From contig CAJNOI010000038.1 in the NCBI GenBank assembly GCA_905250115.1, positions 1-64,000 of the forward strand: a stretch of 64,000 nucleotides of DNA. Direction: 5' to 3'. The notes beneath the pieces are model-generated. The model was not told the DNA's origin. It searched no databases and worked only from the letters and a program-made list of their open reading frames with translations. Shown one piece after another: positions 14,477 to 26,638 of the stretch (positions are counted from its first letter, which is position 1; every line of letters starts with the position of its first letter). The DNA comes from Adineta steineri (lineage: Eukaryota > Rotifera > Eurotatoria > Adinetida > Adinetidae). Position numbers and translations under genes: made by a program.

Positions 14477-15896
14477 ATGGGAAAGAAATCAATTGAAACA
14501 AAAACTGAAACAGTTCAAAAAGAAAATAAAAATTTATCCGAATGTCCATTCGATTTTCAACTATGTCGAAAAGCATTAGTTGCACTTAAACAAATTATTA
14601 CAAATGCTCAACAAGGTCATAAAAAATTGTTAGATGAATCAATACCGATCAGTCTCTATCTTCACGTACATAAAATACCTCGATGTACGTATCTTCGTCT
14701 TGCATCACAATTACCTCATCCATTTATTCAACAAGATACACGTGATGTATGTCTTTTTGTTCGGGATGATGATATTAGTGGTAGAGATTTTGAATCAACA
14801 ATTCGTCGTTTTAAATCAATGATCGATCAATTTAAACTTCCATTTAATATTGATATTATGACACTTAAACAATTGAATCAAGTAAAAAAATTTTTTTTAA
14901 AATTAATCGAACAAAAAAACTTTTTGTTTTTAGGAATTAGTTCCATATGAAGCTAAACGAAAATTATGTGCACGTTATGATCTATTTCTTGCAGATCGAC
15001 GTATAATGACATCATTAATGCGTGGTCAATTATTAGGCAAACATTTTCGTCATCATGGAAAAATGCCATTAGGTATCAATGTTTTTAATAAAGATTTTAA
15101 ACAACGTTTAACATCATTATGTTCATCAATATTTGGTCGTATGGCTGGTACTGGCCCATTATTTTCTATGCAATTTACAACTGTTCAACAATCAATTGAT
15201 CATGGAATAGAAAATCTTAAATCAATATGTGAAACTATCGGTCAAGAATTACCAGGTAGTTGGTTAAATATTGGTCATGCATATCTCTATGGTAATAATT
15301 TACAATCATTACCAATTTATTATAGTACACATAATAAAAATGATGTTAAAAAATTAAATTTACCATCGAATGATCCAAATGAATTAACACATATAGGTGA
15401 ATTATCAACAATTGATAAAAATCTTAATGTTATTGTTGAACCAAATGGTAATATTCATTTAACAAAAAGAACAAAATTAAATAATAATTTTAAAAAGAAA
15501 AAACCAACAAAACGTTTACAAAAAATTTGGACGAAAGGTATACAAAAATCATCAACGGACAAACATCAATCGAAAAAACAGAAGAACATTAATAATCGAG
15601 ATGATGATACACCAAATTTTAATACTGATGGTAAACCATTAGTTGATACAGCATTTGTTAAACGTATAAGTAGTACAAGACTTGCAAAGAAATCTGACAA
15701 ACCAAAACATAAAGAAGAAAATTTTGCAAGTAAACCAGCACCAAGAGCTGAAAAACGAAAACGTCTTCTAGCTGCTGCTAAACAATCTTCAAAAGGAGAT
15801 CAGGGTGATGATGTTCCAACACTTGTTGATGATAGTGAAGAACGAAAAATAAAAAGTGGTGGTAGAAGTAAAAAGAAAGTTCGTATGAATGTTTAA
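14477..15896 (+). CDS. RSL1D1: ribosomal L1 domain-containing protein 1 homologue (ribosome biogenesis)
   Basis: Two exons, 14477-14881 and 14934-15896, join in phase 0 to give 455 residues. Residues ~20-270 form a ribosomal L1-like fold. Landmarks are DVCLFVRDDD, LVPYEAKRKLCARYDLFLAD, the LLGKHF segment and the PLGINVF strand, as in RSL1D1/Cic1/Utp30. The remaining ~180 residues are very Lys/Arg-rich and low complexity, consistent with nucleolar localisation. The family takes part in pre-rRNA processing and large-subunit assembly in the nucleolus. The intron is 52 bp. The gene is a conserved single-copy type that fits the core character of this half of the window. Confidence 0.88.
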
Positions 15897-16189
15897 ATTA
15901 CGCTGTGTTTTGTTTTTTGTTTTGATTGGTTAATAAAAAACAACTAGGCATTTGTGCCGTTCAATTCAATTTGTTTTATTTCATTTAAAAAGTATTGTCT
16001 TAGCTCTCTTCTACTGAAAAACTTCTATAAATATTATGAAGAGGAAGAAAAAAAGAATTGCCATTCTCGTTCTTTGGCATGGAAACCTCGGAGGAGGAGG
16101 AAAGAAATAATAAACAATAAAATTTTTAAAGAAATTAAATATATTGTTGTAGATGATGAAACATCAAGGATAATGGGAGATATACAAAT

Positions 16190-18386
16190 ATGCGACCAAC
16201 AATTGTTAAGAGAATTATTATTACAACTGGTATTTTCTTTCTCATCAATATTTTATTATTATTGAGTACCAAAAGTTTTCATACATCAACAAATAAAGAT
16301 GAATCAGTTAGTTACAAATTTCATTTGAGTTATTTTTATTTATTAAATGATTATCTTTAGATACTACCAGTAGGCAAACCAGTTACTTGGAAAAAACAAA
16401 TCTCTCATACTTCAGTAGTATCCATATTTTCGTTATCCGTAAAAAACGTTTGTTTTTTTGATTATAGAAAATCGATGTTTTATTACCAATTGTTGTTTTT
16501 GCTTGTAATCGGCCACGTGCTCTTCAAACTCATATAGAAGCTTTACTTAAGTAAATAGAGAAGATATATTTTTCAAATGAAATAATTCAATATTATTTAT
16601 TCAGAATTCGAAAAAATCCGGATTTAAATCCAATTATTGTCAGTTTGGATTGTAATGATCAAGCGACACTTCAAGTTGCTAAAAATTTCAGTAATAAAAT
16701 TAAAACAATCATTCAAGTATATATTCATTTTTATAAATGAAAACAAATAATGATAATTTATTTCTATTTAGTTACCAGATCTTGGTCCAATTATTGTTCC
16801 TCCGGAAAATCAACTTTTAGCTGGATATTATAAAATAGCACGTCATTATAATTATTCATTGAATCGTGTTCTCAATGAATTTAATTATGATGCTATTATT
16901 ATTACAGAAGATGATTTAGAAGTATCTCCTGATTTTCTTGATTATTTTCAAGCAGTTTATCCGTTATTAAAAGTTGATAAAACTATATGGTGTATATCTG
17001 CATGGAATGATAATGGTATTGATCAAAAAATTAATCGTCAAGCAGGTGAGTTACAAAGAGAAATAATTCATAATAAATATTTATTGATGTTTATTTCAAA
17101 GATCTTCTTCATCGTAGTGATTTTTTTCCGGGTCTTGGTTGGTTATTAACAAAAACAGTTTGGAATGAAATAAAAGATCATTGGCCACCAGCGTTAGTAA
17201 AATATTGAAAGAAAGAATATTTTTTTAATCATATATAATAGTTTTTGGGATGATTGGATGAGAAAACCTGAACAACGTCGTGATCGAGTATGTATTCGAC
17301 CGGAAGTTTCACGTACAGGTATATCTCCCGAAGGTAAAAAAGGTGTGAGTGGGTATGTATTCTGATTAAAATAATTTCTCCTAACATTCATTACATATAT
17401 ATTTATAGAGGTCAATTTTATGATAGTTATTTAAGAAAAATAATTAAAAATACAGATCCCATTGATTGGAAATCTATTGATCTCAATTATCTTATCAAAG
17501 TATATTAAAAGATTATTCTTTATCATTAAAAAACAACAACTTTATTTTTCTAGGATCAATATGATCCAGTATTTGACTCTCGTGTTAATGCTTGTTCTGT
17601 GATAACTGTATCTGATTTAAATATGCTTGATACTGATTTGAAATGTGCACGATTACGTTATAGTAATAAAAAAGAATTTATTGCCATTGCAGATGTACTT
17701 CAAATAATGAATGATTTTAAGGTAAAATTTAATTAAATCGTTTTCGTATACAAATATAAGTAATTCCATTAGAAGATCGTTGCAAGAGAGCTTTTCGACA
17801 ATAGAATGTAGAACCATAAATATTTCGATTATTTGGGTAATATCGATCGCTATTATCATCTATTAAATTATTTGTTTTTATAAATTGTCGATTTTGTTCT
17901 CGTGATTTCATTTTAAAATTTTGTTTTTTATTTAATAATCGTAACAAATCTTCACAGTCACGTTTTGGCTTTTCAGGTTTTTTTTGTTCAATATTATGTA
18001 TAAGTGATGTGTTTGATGAAGTAGGAGTACATTGAGCAAGAATTTCTTGAAAATATTCTACAGCACGATTAATTGTTTGATCGAATGATTTAGTTTTAAC
18101 GGGTTGTTTTTCATTATTATTCGTATTATAATGAAAAGAAATGATTTGTTTATTATAAAACGATGATACGATATTGTGACTACTTAAGGACATAGAACGA
18201 AAAATATAAAATACAAAAATAAAATAAAATTTTCATTGCGCCAAATACTGTCTTTTTTTTAAATTCTAGGATAATGTACCTCGAACGGCCTATCGAGGTG
18301 TTGTTCAATGTCGTTATGATAAAACGAGAATATATGTTACTTCGAATCAACAACCATGGAGAAGTTATGCAGAAATATCTGAGTAA
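16190..18386 (+). CDS. MGAT1: N-acetylglucosaminyltransferase I (MGAT1), 10 exons
   Basis: Exons: 16190-16306, 16361-16414, 16468-16550, 16605-16716, 16772-17045, 17102-17192, 17242-17352, 17409-17499, 17554-17721, 18270-18386; about 405 residues (human 445). A short cytoplasmic tail and one membrane anchor ([17 protein letters not shown], about residues 10-26) fit a type II Golgi enzyme. The catalytic region starts [20 protein letters not shown]. The metal and nucleotide binding motif EDD lies in [12 protein letters not shown] (E168 D169 D170), followed by [40 protein letters not shown] and GVSGGQFYD. All are strongly conserved in MGAT1. The enzyme transfers GlcNAc from UDP-GlcNAc to the alpha-1,3 mannose arm of Man5GlcNAc2, opening complex N-glycan synthesis. 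Introns are 49-56 bp except the last (548 bp), which contains an antisense reading frame. Exon 2 could run to 16438, but that would leave a 29 bp intron, so the donor at 16415 was preferred. Confidence 0.95.
17729..18193 (-). CDS. possible nested gene, unknown 154-residue protein, inside MGAT1 intron 9
   Basis: An ATG-to-stop frame of 154 residues fills most of the 548 bp MGAT1 intron on the opposite strand. Its composition is that of an ordinary soluble protein (charged, Asn/Lys/Ser-rich, with a plausible amphipathic stretch [12 protein letters not shown] and [14 protein letters not shown]). It has no signal peptide, membrane segment or known motif. The other introns of the host are all near 50 bp, so the extra ~490 bp is essentially this frame. 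On the minus strand an AATAAA signal (17677-17682) lies about 50 bp past the stop, within host exon 9. I do not recognise the protein. It could be a nested gene, a retro-inserted sequence, or a chance frame. Confidence 0.4.
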   Translation of the reverse strand: MSLSSHNIVSSFYNKQIISFHYNTNNNEKQPVKTKSFDQTINRAVEYFQEILAQCTPTSSNTSLIHNIEQKKPEKPKRDCEDLLRLLNKKQNFKMKSREQNRQFIKTNNLIDDNSDRYYPNNRNIYGSTFYCRKALLQRSSNGITYICIRKRFN

Positions 18387-18744
18387 AAAATAGTCCATTT
18401 TAATATTCGTCCGTATTTATTCGTATAATCTCAATTGTGATAAATTACATTGTACTGCTTTTATTGTTTTATGCTACATTTTTTGTGATGATATTATGTG
18501 ATTTTTATTTTAAATTATTATTATTATTTTTTGCTTATATTTTAAATTTACATGGTGACGAGTCTCTTTTTTTGTTTTCAAGAATCTCATAATATAATAA
18601 ATTAATTTTGCTTTTTTACATATATCGATAACAATCATTGTAAGAATTGCAAATGAAATCTAGTTTATCAAAATATTAAATCTTAAAACAACAATAACTA
18701 AAAGTTTTACCTGAATGTAGATTATAAATTAACGTAAATCAAGT

Positions 18745-18795
18745 AATGAGGGTGACTGTCTCTTCTCTTAACTCACACCCACACCTTCAAAATGG
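18745..18795. repeat. telomere-like GT/CA palindrome 1
   Basis: GAGGGTGACTG on the left faces CACACCCACACCTTCAAAAT on the right. The right arm matches the shared arm of this family (CACCCACACC then YTCAAGAT). It lies at one end of the minus-oriented dispersed repeat copy. Confidence 0.55.
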
Positions 18796-18799
18796 TCTT

Positions 18800-19740
18800 T
18801 GATGTAGATAATAAAAAAACAAATAGTATTTCAAATTTTTGATTCCACTTTAACTATAGTTTTAGAGTGAAAGTAATATACAACATCCATTTTTTCTCCC
18901 TGAAATTGTTCCATATTGAAAACACTAATTACCAATCTTTTGATATCATTTATGATTTGTATGTTTTCAGTACAACACTGAAAATTTTATAATTTCATCA
19001 TTCTACAAATAAAATAGATGAAATCAAATAATTTTTCAACTTCTTCATTAAAATCTACAGAAATAATTCTACCTCATGTATCTAATTTGTTTCATGTGGC
19101 ACGATCAATCTACAATCATAACATCATTATTTTTCTTAGCCAATAATGATTTTTCAGATATTCTCTACAATTCTAAAGTTATCCTTAAATTAAATTGAAG
19201 TCACTCAATTTGTAGAAGTTCTAAAAATTTTAACATGTGGAGTTTTTAACTAGTACGATAGTCGAGTTATTGAATTTGCTAAATTATATTATTTGTTGTT
19301 CTTATGTTGCTTGAAGTCATAATGTATTCTAGTTAGAAAAAAATAATAAAAAGTATTAGACACGTGCTCCAGAAACTGAGAAATATCAATGAACTATTTT
19401 TAGTAAGTAAAAAAAATATGAAGATATATATATATCCAAATGTAGAAGGAGACTCTTGAAATCATCTTCTCATCTCTTGCATATATTTCAACCAAAACTA
19501 AAGATTAAATATCACATCGATGTTCATACTTTTATCTCCATGTATTAGTTTAATCATATTTGAATTGTGAATAACTTATCATTCTTCATTACAATATTCA
19601 ATTCATATCAAGTTCACAGATAAAATATATTCTAACGATAGCAGAGCAACTCAAATAACGTTTTCTTTTCTTTTATATTTAGTAGCTGATGTCAGAACTC
19701 ATTAGTAGTATATGTGCTGCAGTTTCAGTAAGGCAATCGA
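18800..19740 (-). repeat. ~1 kb dispersed repeat, copy 1 (minus orientation)
   Basis: The reverse complement matches 36300-37250 over most of its length with scattered substitutions and small indels. Shared landmarks include ACATGGAGATAAAAGTATGA, GATATTTAATCTTTAGTTTT, CTAGAATACATTATGACTT and TTAAAAACTCCACA. I see no coding capacity, so it is probably a non-autonomous mobile element or an old segmental duplicate. Confidence 0.75.
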
Positions 19741-21224
19741 GTATTCATCACATAATATGAAGGATTTTGTGTGAATTTCTATCCAATTGCTCTATATTCA
19801 GCTAATATATATAAAATATTCATAACCATATTTTTTTATTAGTGCCATTATATTTCATCAAGTTTTTTTTAATATTGAAATATTAAAAAAAGACAGACAA
19901 AATTAATAATAATTGAGATTCACATCAACCTTAGATATTTTAACATAAAAAATACAAACATATACAGATCTTTTCTAACAATGATCATTTCAAACGAATG
20001 AGAATATAATAAAACATGAATTAGAACAACATAATATAGTCAACAAAGAAGAAAACTATTAAATTAATCAGTGATAACGACAAACATGATGATATATAAA
20101 TGTAAAATATCGTCTATCAAACAAAAAGTTAAACAATCAATTTTAAGTTGTTACTATTAACATCCGTGAGAGAACTATTTACATATCTTTCTACTTTTTC
20201 CAATCGTTATTGATTTACACAAAACTTCTTAGTTGTCATGCATTTCATAATATTCCCTATCATCAATATGAAATATTGTTTTGAAAAAAAAAGATCTTTT
20301 ATCTCAATTTAAGGAATAATATTCCAGGTGAGTCTACATTAATATCTACTGAAAAAAAACAATACTTTCATTAGGAAAGTTAATAATATGAAAATGAAAT
20401 TTTTTTTCTTTTCTATCTTAAAATCATTATTTATTTTAATCATATGAATGACTCGACTAGCAAAGAATAAACAATTAAATAAGTAACTCAGTAAAAATAT
20501 TTCTCTATAGTTTTCCTTTTGATATACCATTTTTTTCTGCACAATAATTCCAGTTTATTTTTGTAAAGATAAATGCATTTTTATTTTCACTAAATATTCT
20601 ACGAAAAAGTCGAAATGATTACTATTTTCGCCAGAGTTGCTAAACAATATTACTGAAATACTTTTACAATAAACAAATATGAAGAAACTATTTGTTAATT
20701 GTTTTTTCTTACGGACTAATTATTTAAAACCTTTTCAGCAAATGCAACGTCATAACTTACGTCTTTCTGTCGTTCTACGCTTGAGCAACACATATTTTAA
20801 TGGTTTTAAAATATATTTTGAAAATAACAATTGCTTTCATTTTCCTTCTTATTACTAAATATGAAGACGTTTTTCCTAAATATATGAGAGAACTCGAAGA
20901 CTAAACAAAACGCTGTATTATTCCTACAATCAAAATCTACCATTTTTTATCATATTACAACAAACATTAGACATAGTTATATCTGTTCTTTTCTATTCTA
21001 ATAATTCTCTTATTCACGTTAATACAATCAGTATTCATTCTCATTTCTTTTCTTCTACACTCTATCATTTGTCACAAGTATTATATTATTTCGAAGCAAA
21101 CAAGATTTCAATACTCACTACACAAAAGTAAACCATTTCTTTGATTTAAACTAAATTATACTTGTATGTATTTGAATCAACTCACTTTTTATTCTTTGTT
21201 TGTTTCTTCAGAATATAAATAACG

Positions 21225-23887
21225 ATGGTTTCTTCTTATCGTCATCTACTTTTCACTTTATTCATTTTGATTATATCACAGACATTAGAGACAACAACAA
21301 ATATTTGGCAATCATTTTTTGATGTGTCTAATCTTGGTCTGGAGTTTTCTCCTGCTGATGAACAAGCTCTTCTTCTGTTGGATACTACTGCCAGGTCACT
21401 TTTGAACTGTGCTCAAATGTGTGAAATGATTGCACGATGTCGTACATTTAATTATGATATTCAAATGAAACATTGTCGTCTTTATCAAGGTGATATTGAT
21501 AGCACAGGTGAAGTTGTTTCATCTGTTTCTTCTCAATCAGTTTGTGGATCAATAAAGCTCATTATGGAAAATTTTGCTGATTATGGTGGCCCTTGTTCGA
21601 TTTGTGATGGTAGTCGATATTTAACATGTATGAATTCTACTTGTCAATGCCAACCTAATACATTTTTCAATGGATCAATGTGTCGCAGCCAGAAATTAAT
21701 TGGAGGTGGATGTACATTTGATAATCAATGTCGCAATGATCTCAATCTGAAATGTCTACTAAACAATCAATGTGGATGTAAGTATAATTGTTGATTTCTT
21801 TTACTTGATATTCAAGGATTCTGTTAGTGAAGAGTTAGTTATAGAACTGACAAGAGAACATCCCAGGGTGCTCCATCGTTAATGACTGAAAGATAAAATG
21901 AAGTCTACATATGAAGTGATTCTTTTAACGAGCTGTCCATTTCTTCTTTTTAGACAATCTCACCATGAACTACACGATTACTACTACTCTCACTACGTGG
22001 ACTGTTAGCGATAGTTCTACTGGCAGTTCATCAACAATAAGTACAACTACAATTAGTTCGTCAACTACAAGTGAAACTACTAGTAGTTCATCCACAACAA
22101 GCACAACTACTAGCACTATATCAACTACAAGTACAACTACTAGTAGTTCATCAACTACAAGCACAACCACTGGCAGTTCGTCAACTACAAGCACAACCAC
22201 TAGCAGCTCATCAACTACAAGTACAACCACCAGCACTACATCAACAACAAGTACGACTACTAGCAGTTCATCAACAACAAGCACAACTACGAGCACTATA
22301 TCAAAAACAAGCACAACTACTAGTAGTTCATCAACAAGTGTCAGCACCACCTCAACTACTACCACTACATCAAGTAACGTATAACCAACAAATAAATCTT
22401 CTCTACTCTATATTATTATTTTGTTTATCACAATAGCAACAACAACAACCAGACGACCTTGTAATTCTTCATGTACCAACCAAACATGGAACTCATTATC
22501 TAATCGGCTATCTCAATGGCCATTCGATGGAAATTTTGTTGACCAAATGAATAATTATAATGCAACACCGACTAATAATATTATGTCATTTACTACAAGT
22601 GGTTATGTTAATCAAGCACTTATATTCAATACCAGTAGCAATCCAACGCTTACTACTTCTTACATTCCTCTTCAATCTTCTAGCTTTACCATTGATACCT
22701 GGCTTTATATCACTACACTAACTTCGAGTGTGACCTACTATCCTATATTTGGCATATATCCTCAATTCGTTGCTTACTAGTGTTTAATGTGCATTATACA
22801 TCAATCTAATTCTGCCTTTTATTTATATCTAGGTTTTTATGGGAATGACTGTACAGGTACTACACCGTTAACAGTGAATACATGGATACATGCAGCATTT
22901 GTGTTTGATTTAACAGCACTAACACAAAAAGTTTATTTAAATGGAGTATTAGACAGCACTTGTATTGTGTCATCTGGATATACTGGAGGAACATATAATA
23001 CCACCATTGGATATATTTCATTATTTACGGCGGCTAGTGGTGCTTCCCCTTTTCAGGTAAATGACTTTCTATCTAACACAAAATAACTCAGATATCGGTT
23101 CGATTTTAATTCAATTCTTCAATACACTTTTTAGTAATAATTATTTCTTTATTTTTGAACATTCTAGGGTTATATGGATCAAATGACAGTTTCAAATCGA
23201 GCCAAATCATCATGTGAGATATTAGAAATAGCAACATTAGTCGCTTATTTTACTTTCGATAATGGATTATTTCTTAATGATTCGGGTCCAAACTCTCTCC
23301 AAGCTACATCAAACTCAACATCATCTACTGCATCTGGTCGATTTTTTCAAGCAATCTCTTTTACTGGTTCAAATTCTTCTTATTTTCAGATGAGTGATTT
23401 TACTGCACTGGGAATATCCAACAGACCATTCTCTATTTCTCTCTGGATTCGACCGATCTCTCTTCGTGGTATTATCGTTCTTATCTCATCCACAGGATAT
23501 GTATATTGCTCACCACATTTTGGTTTTTCTATTAATGGTACAGTTAAGGCACAAATATTTAATGGAACTGGTTTCGTCGCAGTTACTGATTCTACACATT
23601 CTGTTGCAACATCAATCTGGTCACGTCTCGTTGAAACATGGAGTTCAACAAATGGTATTCGTCTCTATATCAACAATGTTCTTGTTGCATCAAATCTTAT
23701 CTCAGCTGGATCATATCTAGGAAATGGATCGCCTCATTATATTACTTTAGCTAATGGTTTAAGTGCTGCGTCACCATGCTTTGGAAACCAGGTGACTGCA
23801 ATGCCATTTCAAGGAGATATTGATGATTTTCGTGTTTATAGTCGAGAATTATCTACCAATGACGTCTGTGCACTATACAGTAATTGA
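21225..23887 (+). CDS. secreted PAN/mucin/LamG-like protein with one internal stop
   Basis: Four exons join in frame (21225-21777, 21954-22373, 22437-23056, 23168-23887), 771 codons. A signal peptide (LLFTLFILIISQT) is followed by a PAN/apple-like segment (CAQMCEMIARCRTFNYD) and a Cys-rich EB-like module (GPCSICDGSRYLTC to CGCKYNC). Exon 2 encodes a Ser/Thr mucin stalk of ~140 residues made of repeated STTSTTTSS. Exons 3-4 encode two LamG/concanavalin-type lectin domains; the second begins near LVAYFTFDNG. Codon 439 (22778-22780) is TAG inside the first LamG domain, between FGIYPQFVAY and CLMCIIHQSN, and the domain continues in the same frame afterwards. No intron that keeps the frame removes it. 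So this copy is a recent pseudogene, a null allele, or has a sequencing error. The intact family would be extracellular and probably binds glycans or other proteins. Confidence 0.8.
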
Positions 23888-24829
23888 AAATGAACATAAA
23901 ACTTTATTGACAATATACATCAAATATTTTTTTTGTTTGAATAAAATAAATTATTTCTAAAAGATTTTCTTCAATAATATCAATGGTTTCTAGTTATGAT
24001 ATCATTAAATAGATGTAATATTTGGGATGGTGGATGTATATCTTCCCTGAACCCATACTATACCTGTCTTTTTTTCGATGAAGATGGATGGTGAAAAGAA
24101 TAATGTGATAGTTCTTATCTTTGTATTCTTGGATTTTATCTGTTTTATTTGTACAATGAAGAAATTATAAGTTTTTTACTGTTGTATTCAAAACATACGA
24201 GCCAGAAATGGTAATAGAAGAGGAATGATTACAATTTTCAATATTGAATACGTTTATTGAGAAACAGAATGATGCTACATATTACTTTCATTCTAAAACT
24301 ATTCATACATCTTCAGTAAATAAAGATTTAATTGAAATATTGGAAATCAGTTTTATTCGTTTGTATTTAAAATTCTGAGTAATGAGACTCAAACTTTACA
24401 TGATGAACTCGATCCTCAATAGCCACACCTTGGTGATGCTATTAATCCTAATTTTTCGGCTATATAATGAAACCGTGGCTACTGTAAAAATCGAATGACT
24501 ACTAATATTTTAACGTTGGCATTTTGGTGCTGAGAGCTTTCATTTGATCTGACTATGTACCATCTGTCTAACTGACAGCACAAATATCTATATTGTAAGA
24601 TAAATTGACAATCAATTTTTGAAATATAATTTGTAATAAAATCTTAGCAACTAGCACTATCTAGAGTGTGAGACAATGTATATAGAGGACAAGATTCTGT
24701 CAGTTGCAATGGTAGTTATCTATCTAAAGTAATAATTTTCGACTGCAAATAGAGTATACTAGAAAGACAATTTAACAAAAAACAAACCATACCTATTCGT
24801 AATAATAGTACATATATATTGTGATTATA
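23888..24829. other. intergenic region with partial dispersed repeat
   Basis: Between the LamG gene and the peroxiredoxin gene there is no coding frame. A partial copy of the ~1 kb dispersed repeat occupies about 24015-24600; the last ~230 bp probably hold the peroxiredoxin promoter. Confidence 0.5.
24015..24600 (+). repeat. ~1 kb dispersed repeat, copy 2 (partial)
   Basis: Matches the distal half of the copy at 36900-37260. Shared landmarks are a GGTGGATG segment, a TTTTTTTCG...GAAGATG segment, ATTACTTTCRTTCTAAAACTA and CACACCTTGGTGA / ACACCTTGGTGACAT near the end. It is more diverged than copies 1 and 3 are from each other. Confidence 0.6.
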
Positions 24830-25408
24830 ATGCATCGATTTGATTTGCCTGATAATCTGCCTGTGCCAGTAGATGATGGTCAATGTGCACATTTGAAAGT
24901 CGGCATGAAATTTCCAATTGATATTCTTACTAGTTTACCTGTGACTAACAAGCATTCCGTAGACATTACTAGCTGCCCACGTACTGTAATATATTTCTAT
25001 CCTCGAACTAGCAAACCAGATCAAAAACTTCCTGATGGTTGGAATGAAATTCCTGGTGCTCGAGGTTGTACACCAGAATCATGTGGATTTCGTGATCATT
25101 TTCAAGAATTACAATCATTAGGTGCTAGTGTTTATGGATGTAGTACACAAACAACCGACTATCAACAAGAAGTTGTTGAACGATTACATTTACCATTTGA
25201 TATATTAAGTGATTCTGATTTAAAATTAGTAAATCATTTACATTTACCTTATTTTACTTTACCAGAATTAGAAAATATTCCATTAATTAAACGCTTAACA
25301 ATAATCATAAAAAATGATACGATTGAACATGTATTTTATCCAATATTTCCAACTGATAAACATGCACAAGAAGTTATTGACTGGTTAAAACAAAATCCGA
25401 TCAAATAA
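24830..25408 (+). CDS. peroxiredoxin (AhpC/TSA, PrxQ/BCP-like), intronless
   Basis: One uninterrupted frame of 192 residues from the ATG at 24830. A TVIYFYPRT strand precedes the peroxidatic site, ARGCTPESCGFRDH, with Cys80 (peroxidatic) and Cys85 (resolving) in the CxxxxC spacing of atypical 2-Cys PrxQ/BCP enzymes. The downstream YGCSTQTTDYQQEVVERLHLPFDILSD and KRLTIII segments fit the thioredoxin fold. The family reduces peroxides and alkyl hydroperoxides using thioredoxin; no targeting signal is visible, so it is likely cytosolic. The absence of introns in a window where nearly every gene has them, and the resemblance to bacterial and fungal forms, suggest acquisition by transfer. That is an inference needing a tree. 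Confidence 0.85.
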   Translation: MHRFDLPDNLPVPVDDGQCAHLKVGMKFPIDILTSLPVTNKHSVDITSCPRTVIYFYPRTSKPDQKLPDGWNEIPGARGCTPESCGFRDHFQELQSLGASVYGCSTQTTDYQQEVVERLHLPFDILSDSDLKLVNHLHLPYFTLPELENIPLIKRLTIIIKNDTIEHVFYPIFPTDKHAQEVIDWLKQNPIK

Positions 25409-26638
25409 AATACGTGTAATGAATTGAATATCTTACATTAATCATTTCTAATAGAAAGTTATATATTTCTTCCAATGATACTATTTTATAGACTTCTTTT
25501 TATGTAATTTTGATTTTATTAAAATAATGATCTATTCAAACGAAATCTTTTCTCAGAAAATTCATATTCATCATTATTTTGTAAACATCATTGGCAATTT
25601 TTAATAGGCATTCAATATAACTATATAGAGAGATTTTCATTTTAGAACGTTGATAGAGATCATATTGATCTTACAAGAAAAGGTCTCCACTTATATTCTT
25701 CAAATCTCAATATAAATGATGAGAATCTGTTAGATCAGCTATAATTTTAAAAAATTGTTTGCTTTCTATTCCAGTAATAGGATTTTAATGATAAATAGCT
25801 CAGTCTTTCTTCTAGACATACTATTTATTATGAATACAAAGCTTATTTTCAAAATCAAATATTATTATTTCATAAATATATGAATTTATTATATATTTAG
25901 TACGAAAATTCAACGAAAATGATTTATTTCTAAGTTCTTATTTACTATTTAAAGAAAGAAATTATCCCTTCTATTTCATTTCATTGACAAATACAATTAT
26001 AATTATAACAGTATTTTATGGATTTCAGACACATTAGTCTAGAATTTTTCAAAGTATTTCATTCAAAAACTTATGAAAAATGTTCGACAAAATTGAATAG
26101 AAATTGAATGATCATTTGAGTGAGTACCTATATATTGAGTCATATCTTATGATGGTAGTTAATTAAGATTTTATGGCTAGGTAGGATATATTAGAATACT
26201 TTTTCGATTAATTTAATAAGAAATGTTTCAAGATGTGTGTATTGTTAACTGCCTACGTTTATTATTGGTAAAATTTATTTTAAGACAAACTAAGACAGAT
26301 ATTAGACTAATTAAATCCTTTAATATAAAAATGTAACTGGGTGTGGGTATGAATAAGCTACCGCCTACAGCCACACTCACATTCACCCACCTACACCCTC
26401 ATTCTATTCGTAGTTTTGATATTCTGTCGGCAATATAAGACGAATGACCACAACATATTCTTTTATTACTTTAATAAATACGTCATCATTGTCATCCGCA
26501 ACATAGCTTTACGTATTGAAAACAAAGCCAAATACATATATTTTTATTGAACAAATAGTTCAGAAAAGTGAACATAAATGCGACTTTTCGTTTATTGGAA
26601 TTGTTTTAGTTTTACAAAAAATATCCTTAAGAATATCT
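25409..26638. other. AT-rich intergenic region
   Basis: Convergent region between the peroxiredoxin gene (plus strand) and the TIR gene (minus strand). Apart from the palindrome at 26339-26400 I see only AT-rich DNA without coding character. Confidence 0.5.
26339..26400. repeat. telomere-like GT/CA palindrome 2
   Basis: GGGTGTGGGTATGA on the left faces CACATTCACCCACCTACACCC on the right, with about 20 bp between. The left arm carries two TGTGGG-like units. Confidence 0.55.

Larger units (their letters stand above)
18387..21224. other. AT-rich intergenic region with a dispersed repeat
   Basis: No coding frame is supported. It contains the telomere-like palindrome at 18745-18795 and the minus-oriented copy of the ~1 kb dispersed repeat. 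From about 19750 to 21224 there is only AT-rich unique-looking DNA. This is where the window changes from conserved genes to accessory sequence. Confidence 0.5.

Noticed and set aside
16415-16438. Longer exon 2 of MGAT1
   Set aside because: It would leave a 29 bp intron; using the donor at 16415 gives 53 bp like the others.
21970-22365. 131-codon minus-strand Val/Leu-rich frame
   Set aside because: Mirror of the Ser/Thr mucin repeat of the LamG gene.
22769-22832. An intron removing the TAG of the LamG gene
   Set aside because: GT-AG pairs exist (53-64 bp), but none keeps the downstream reading frame while also retaining the conserved FGIYPQ segment.
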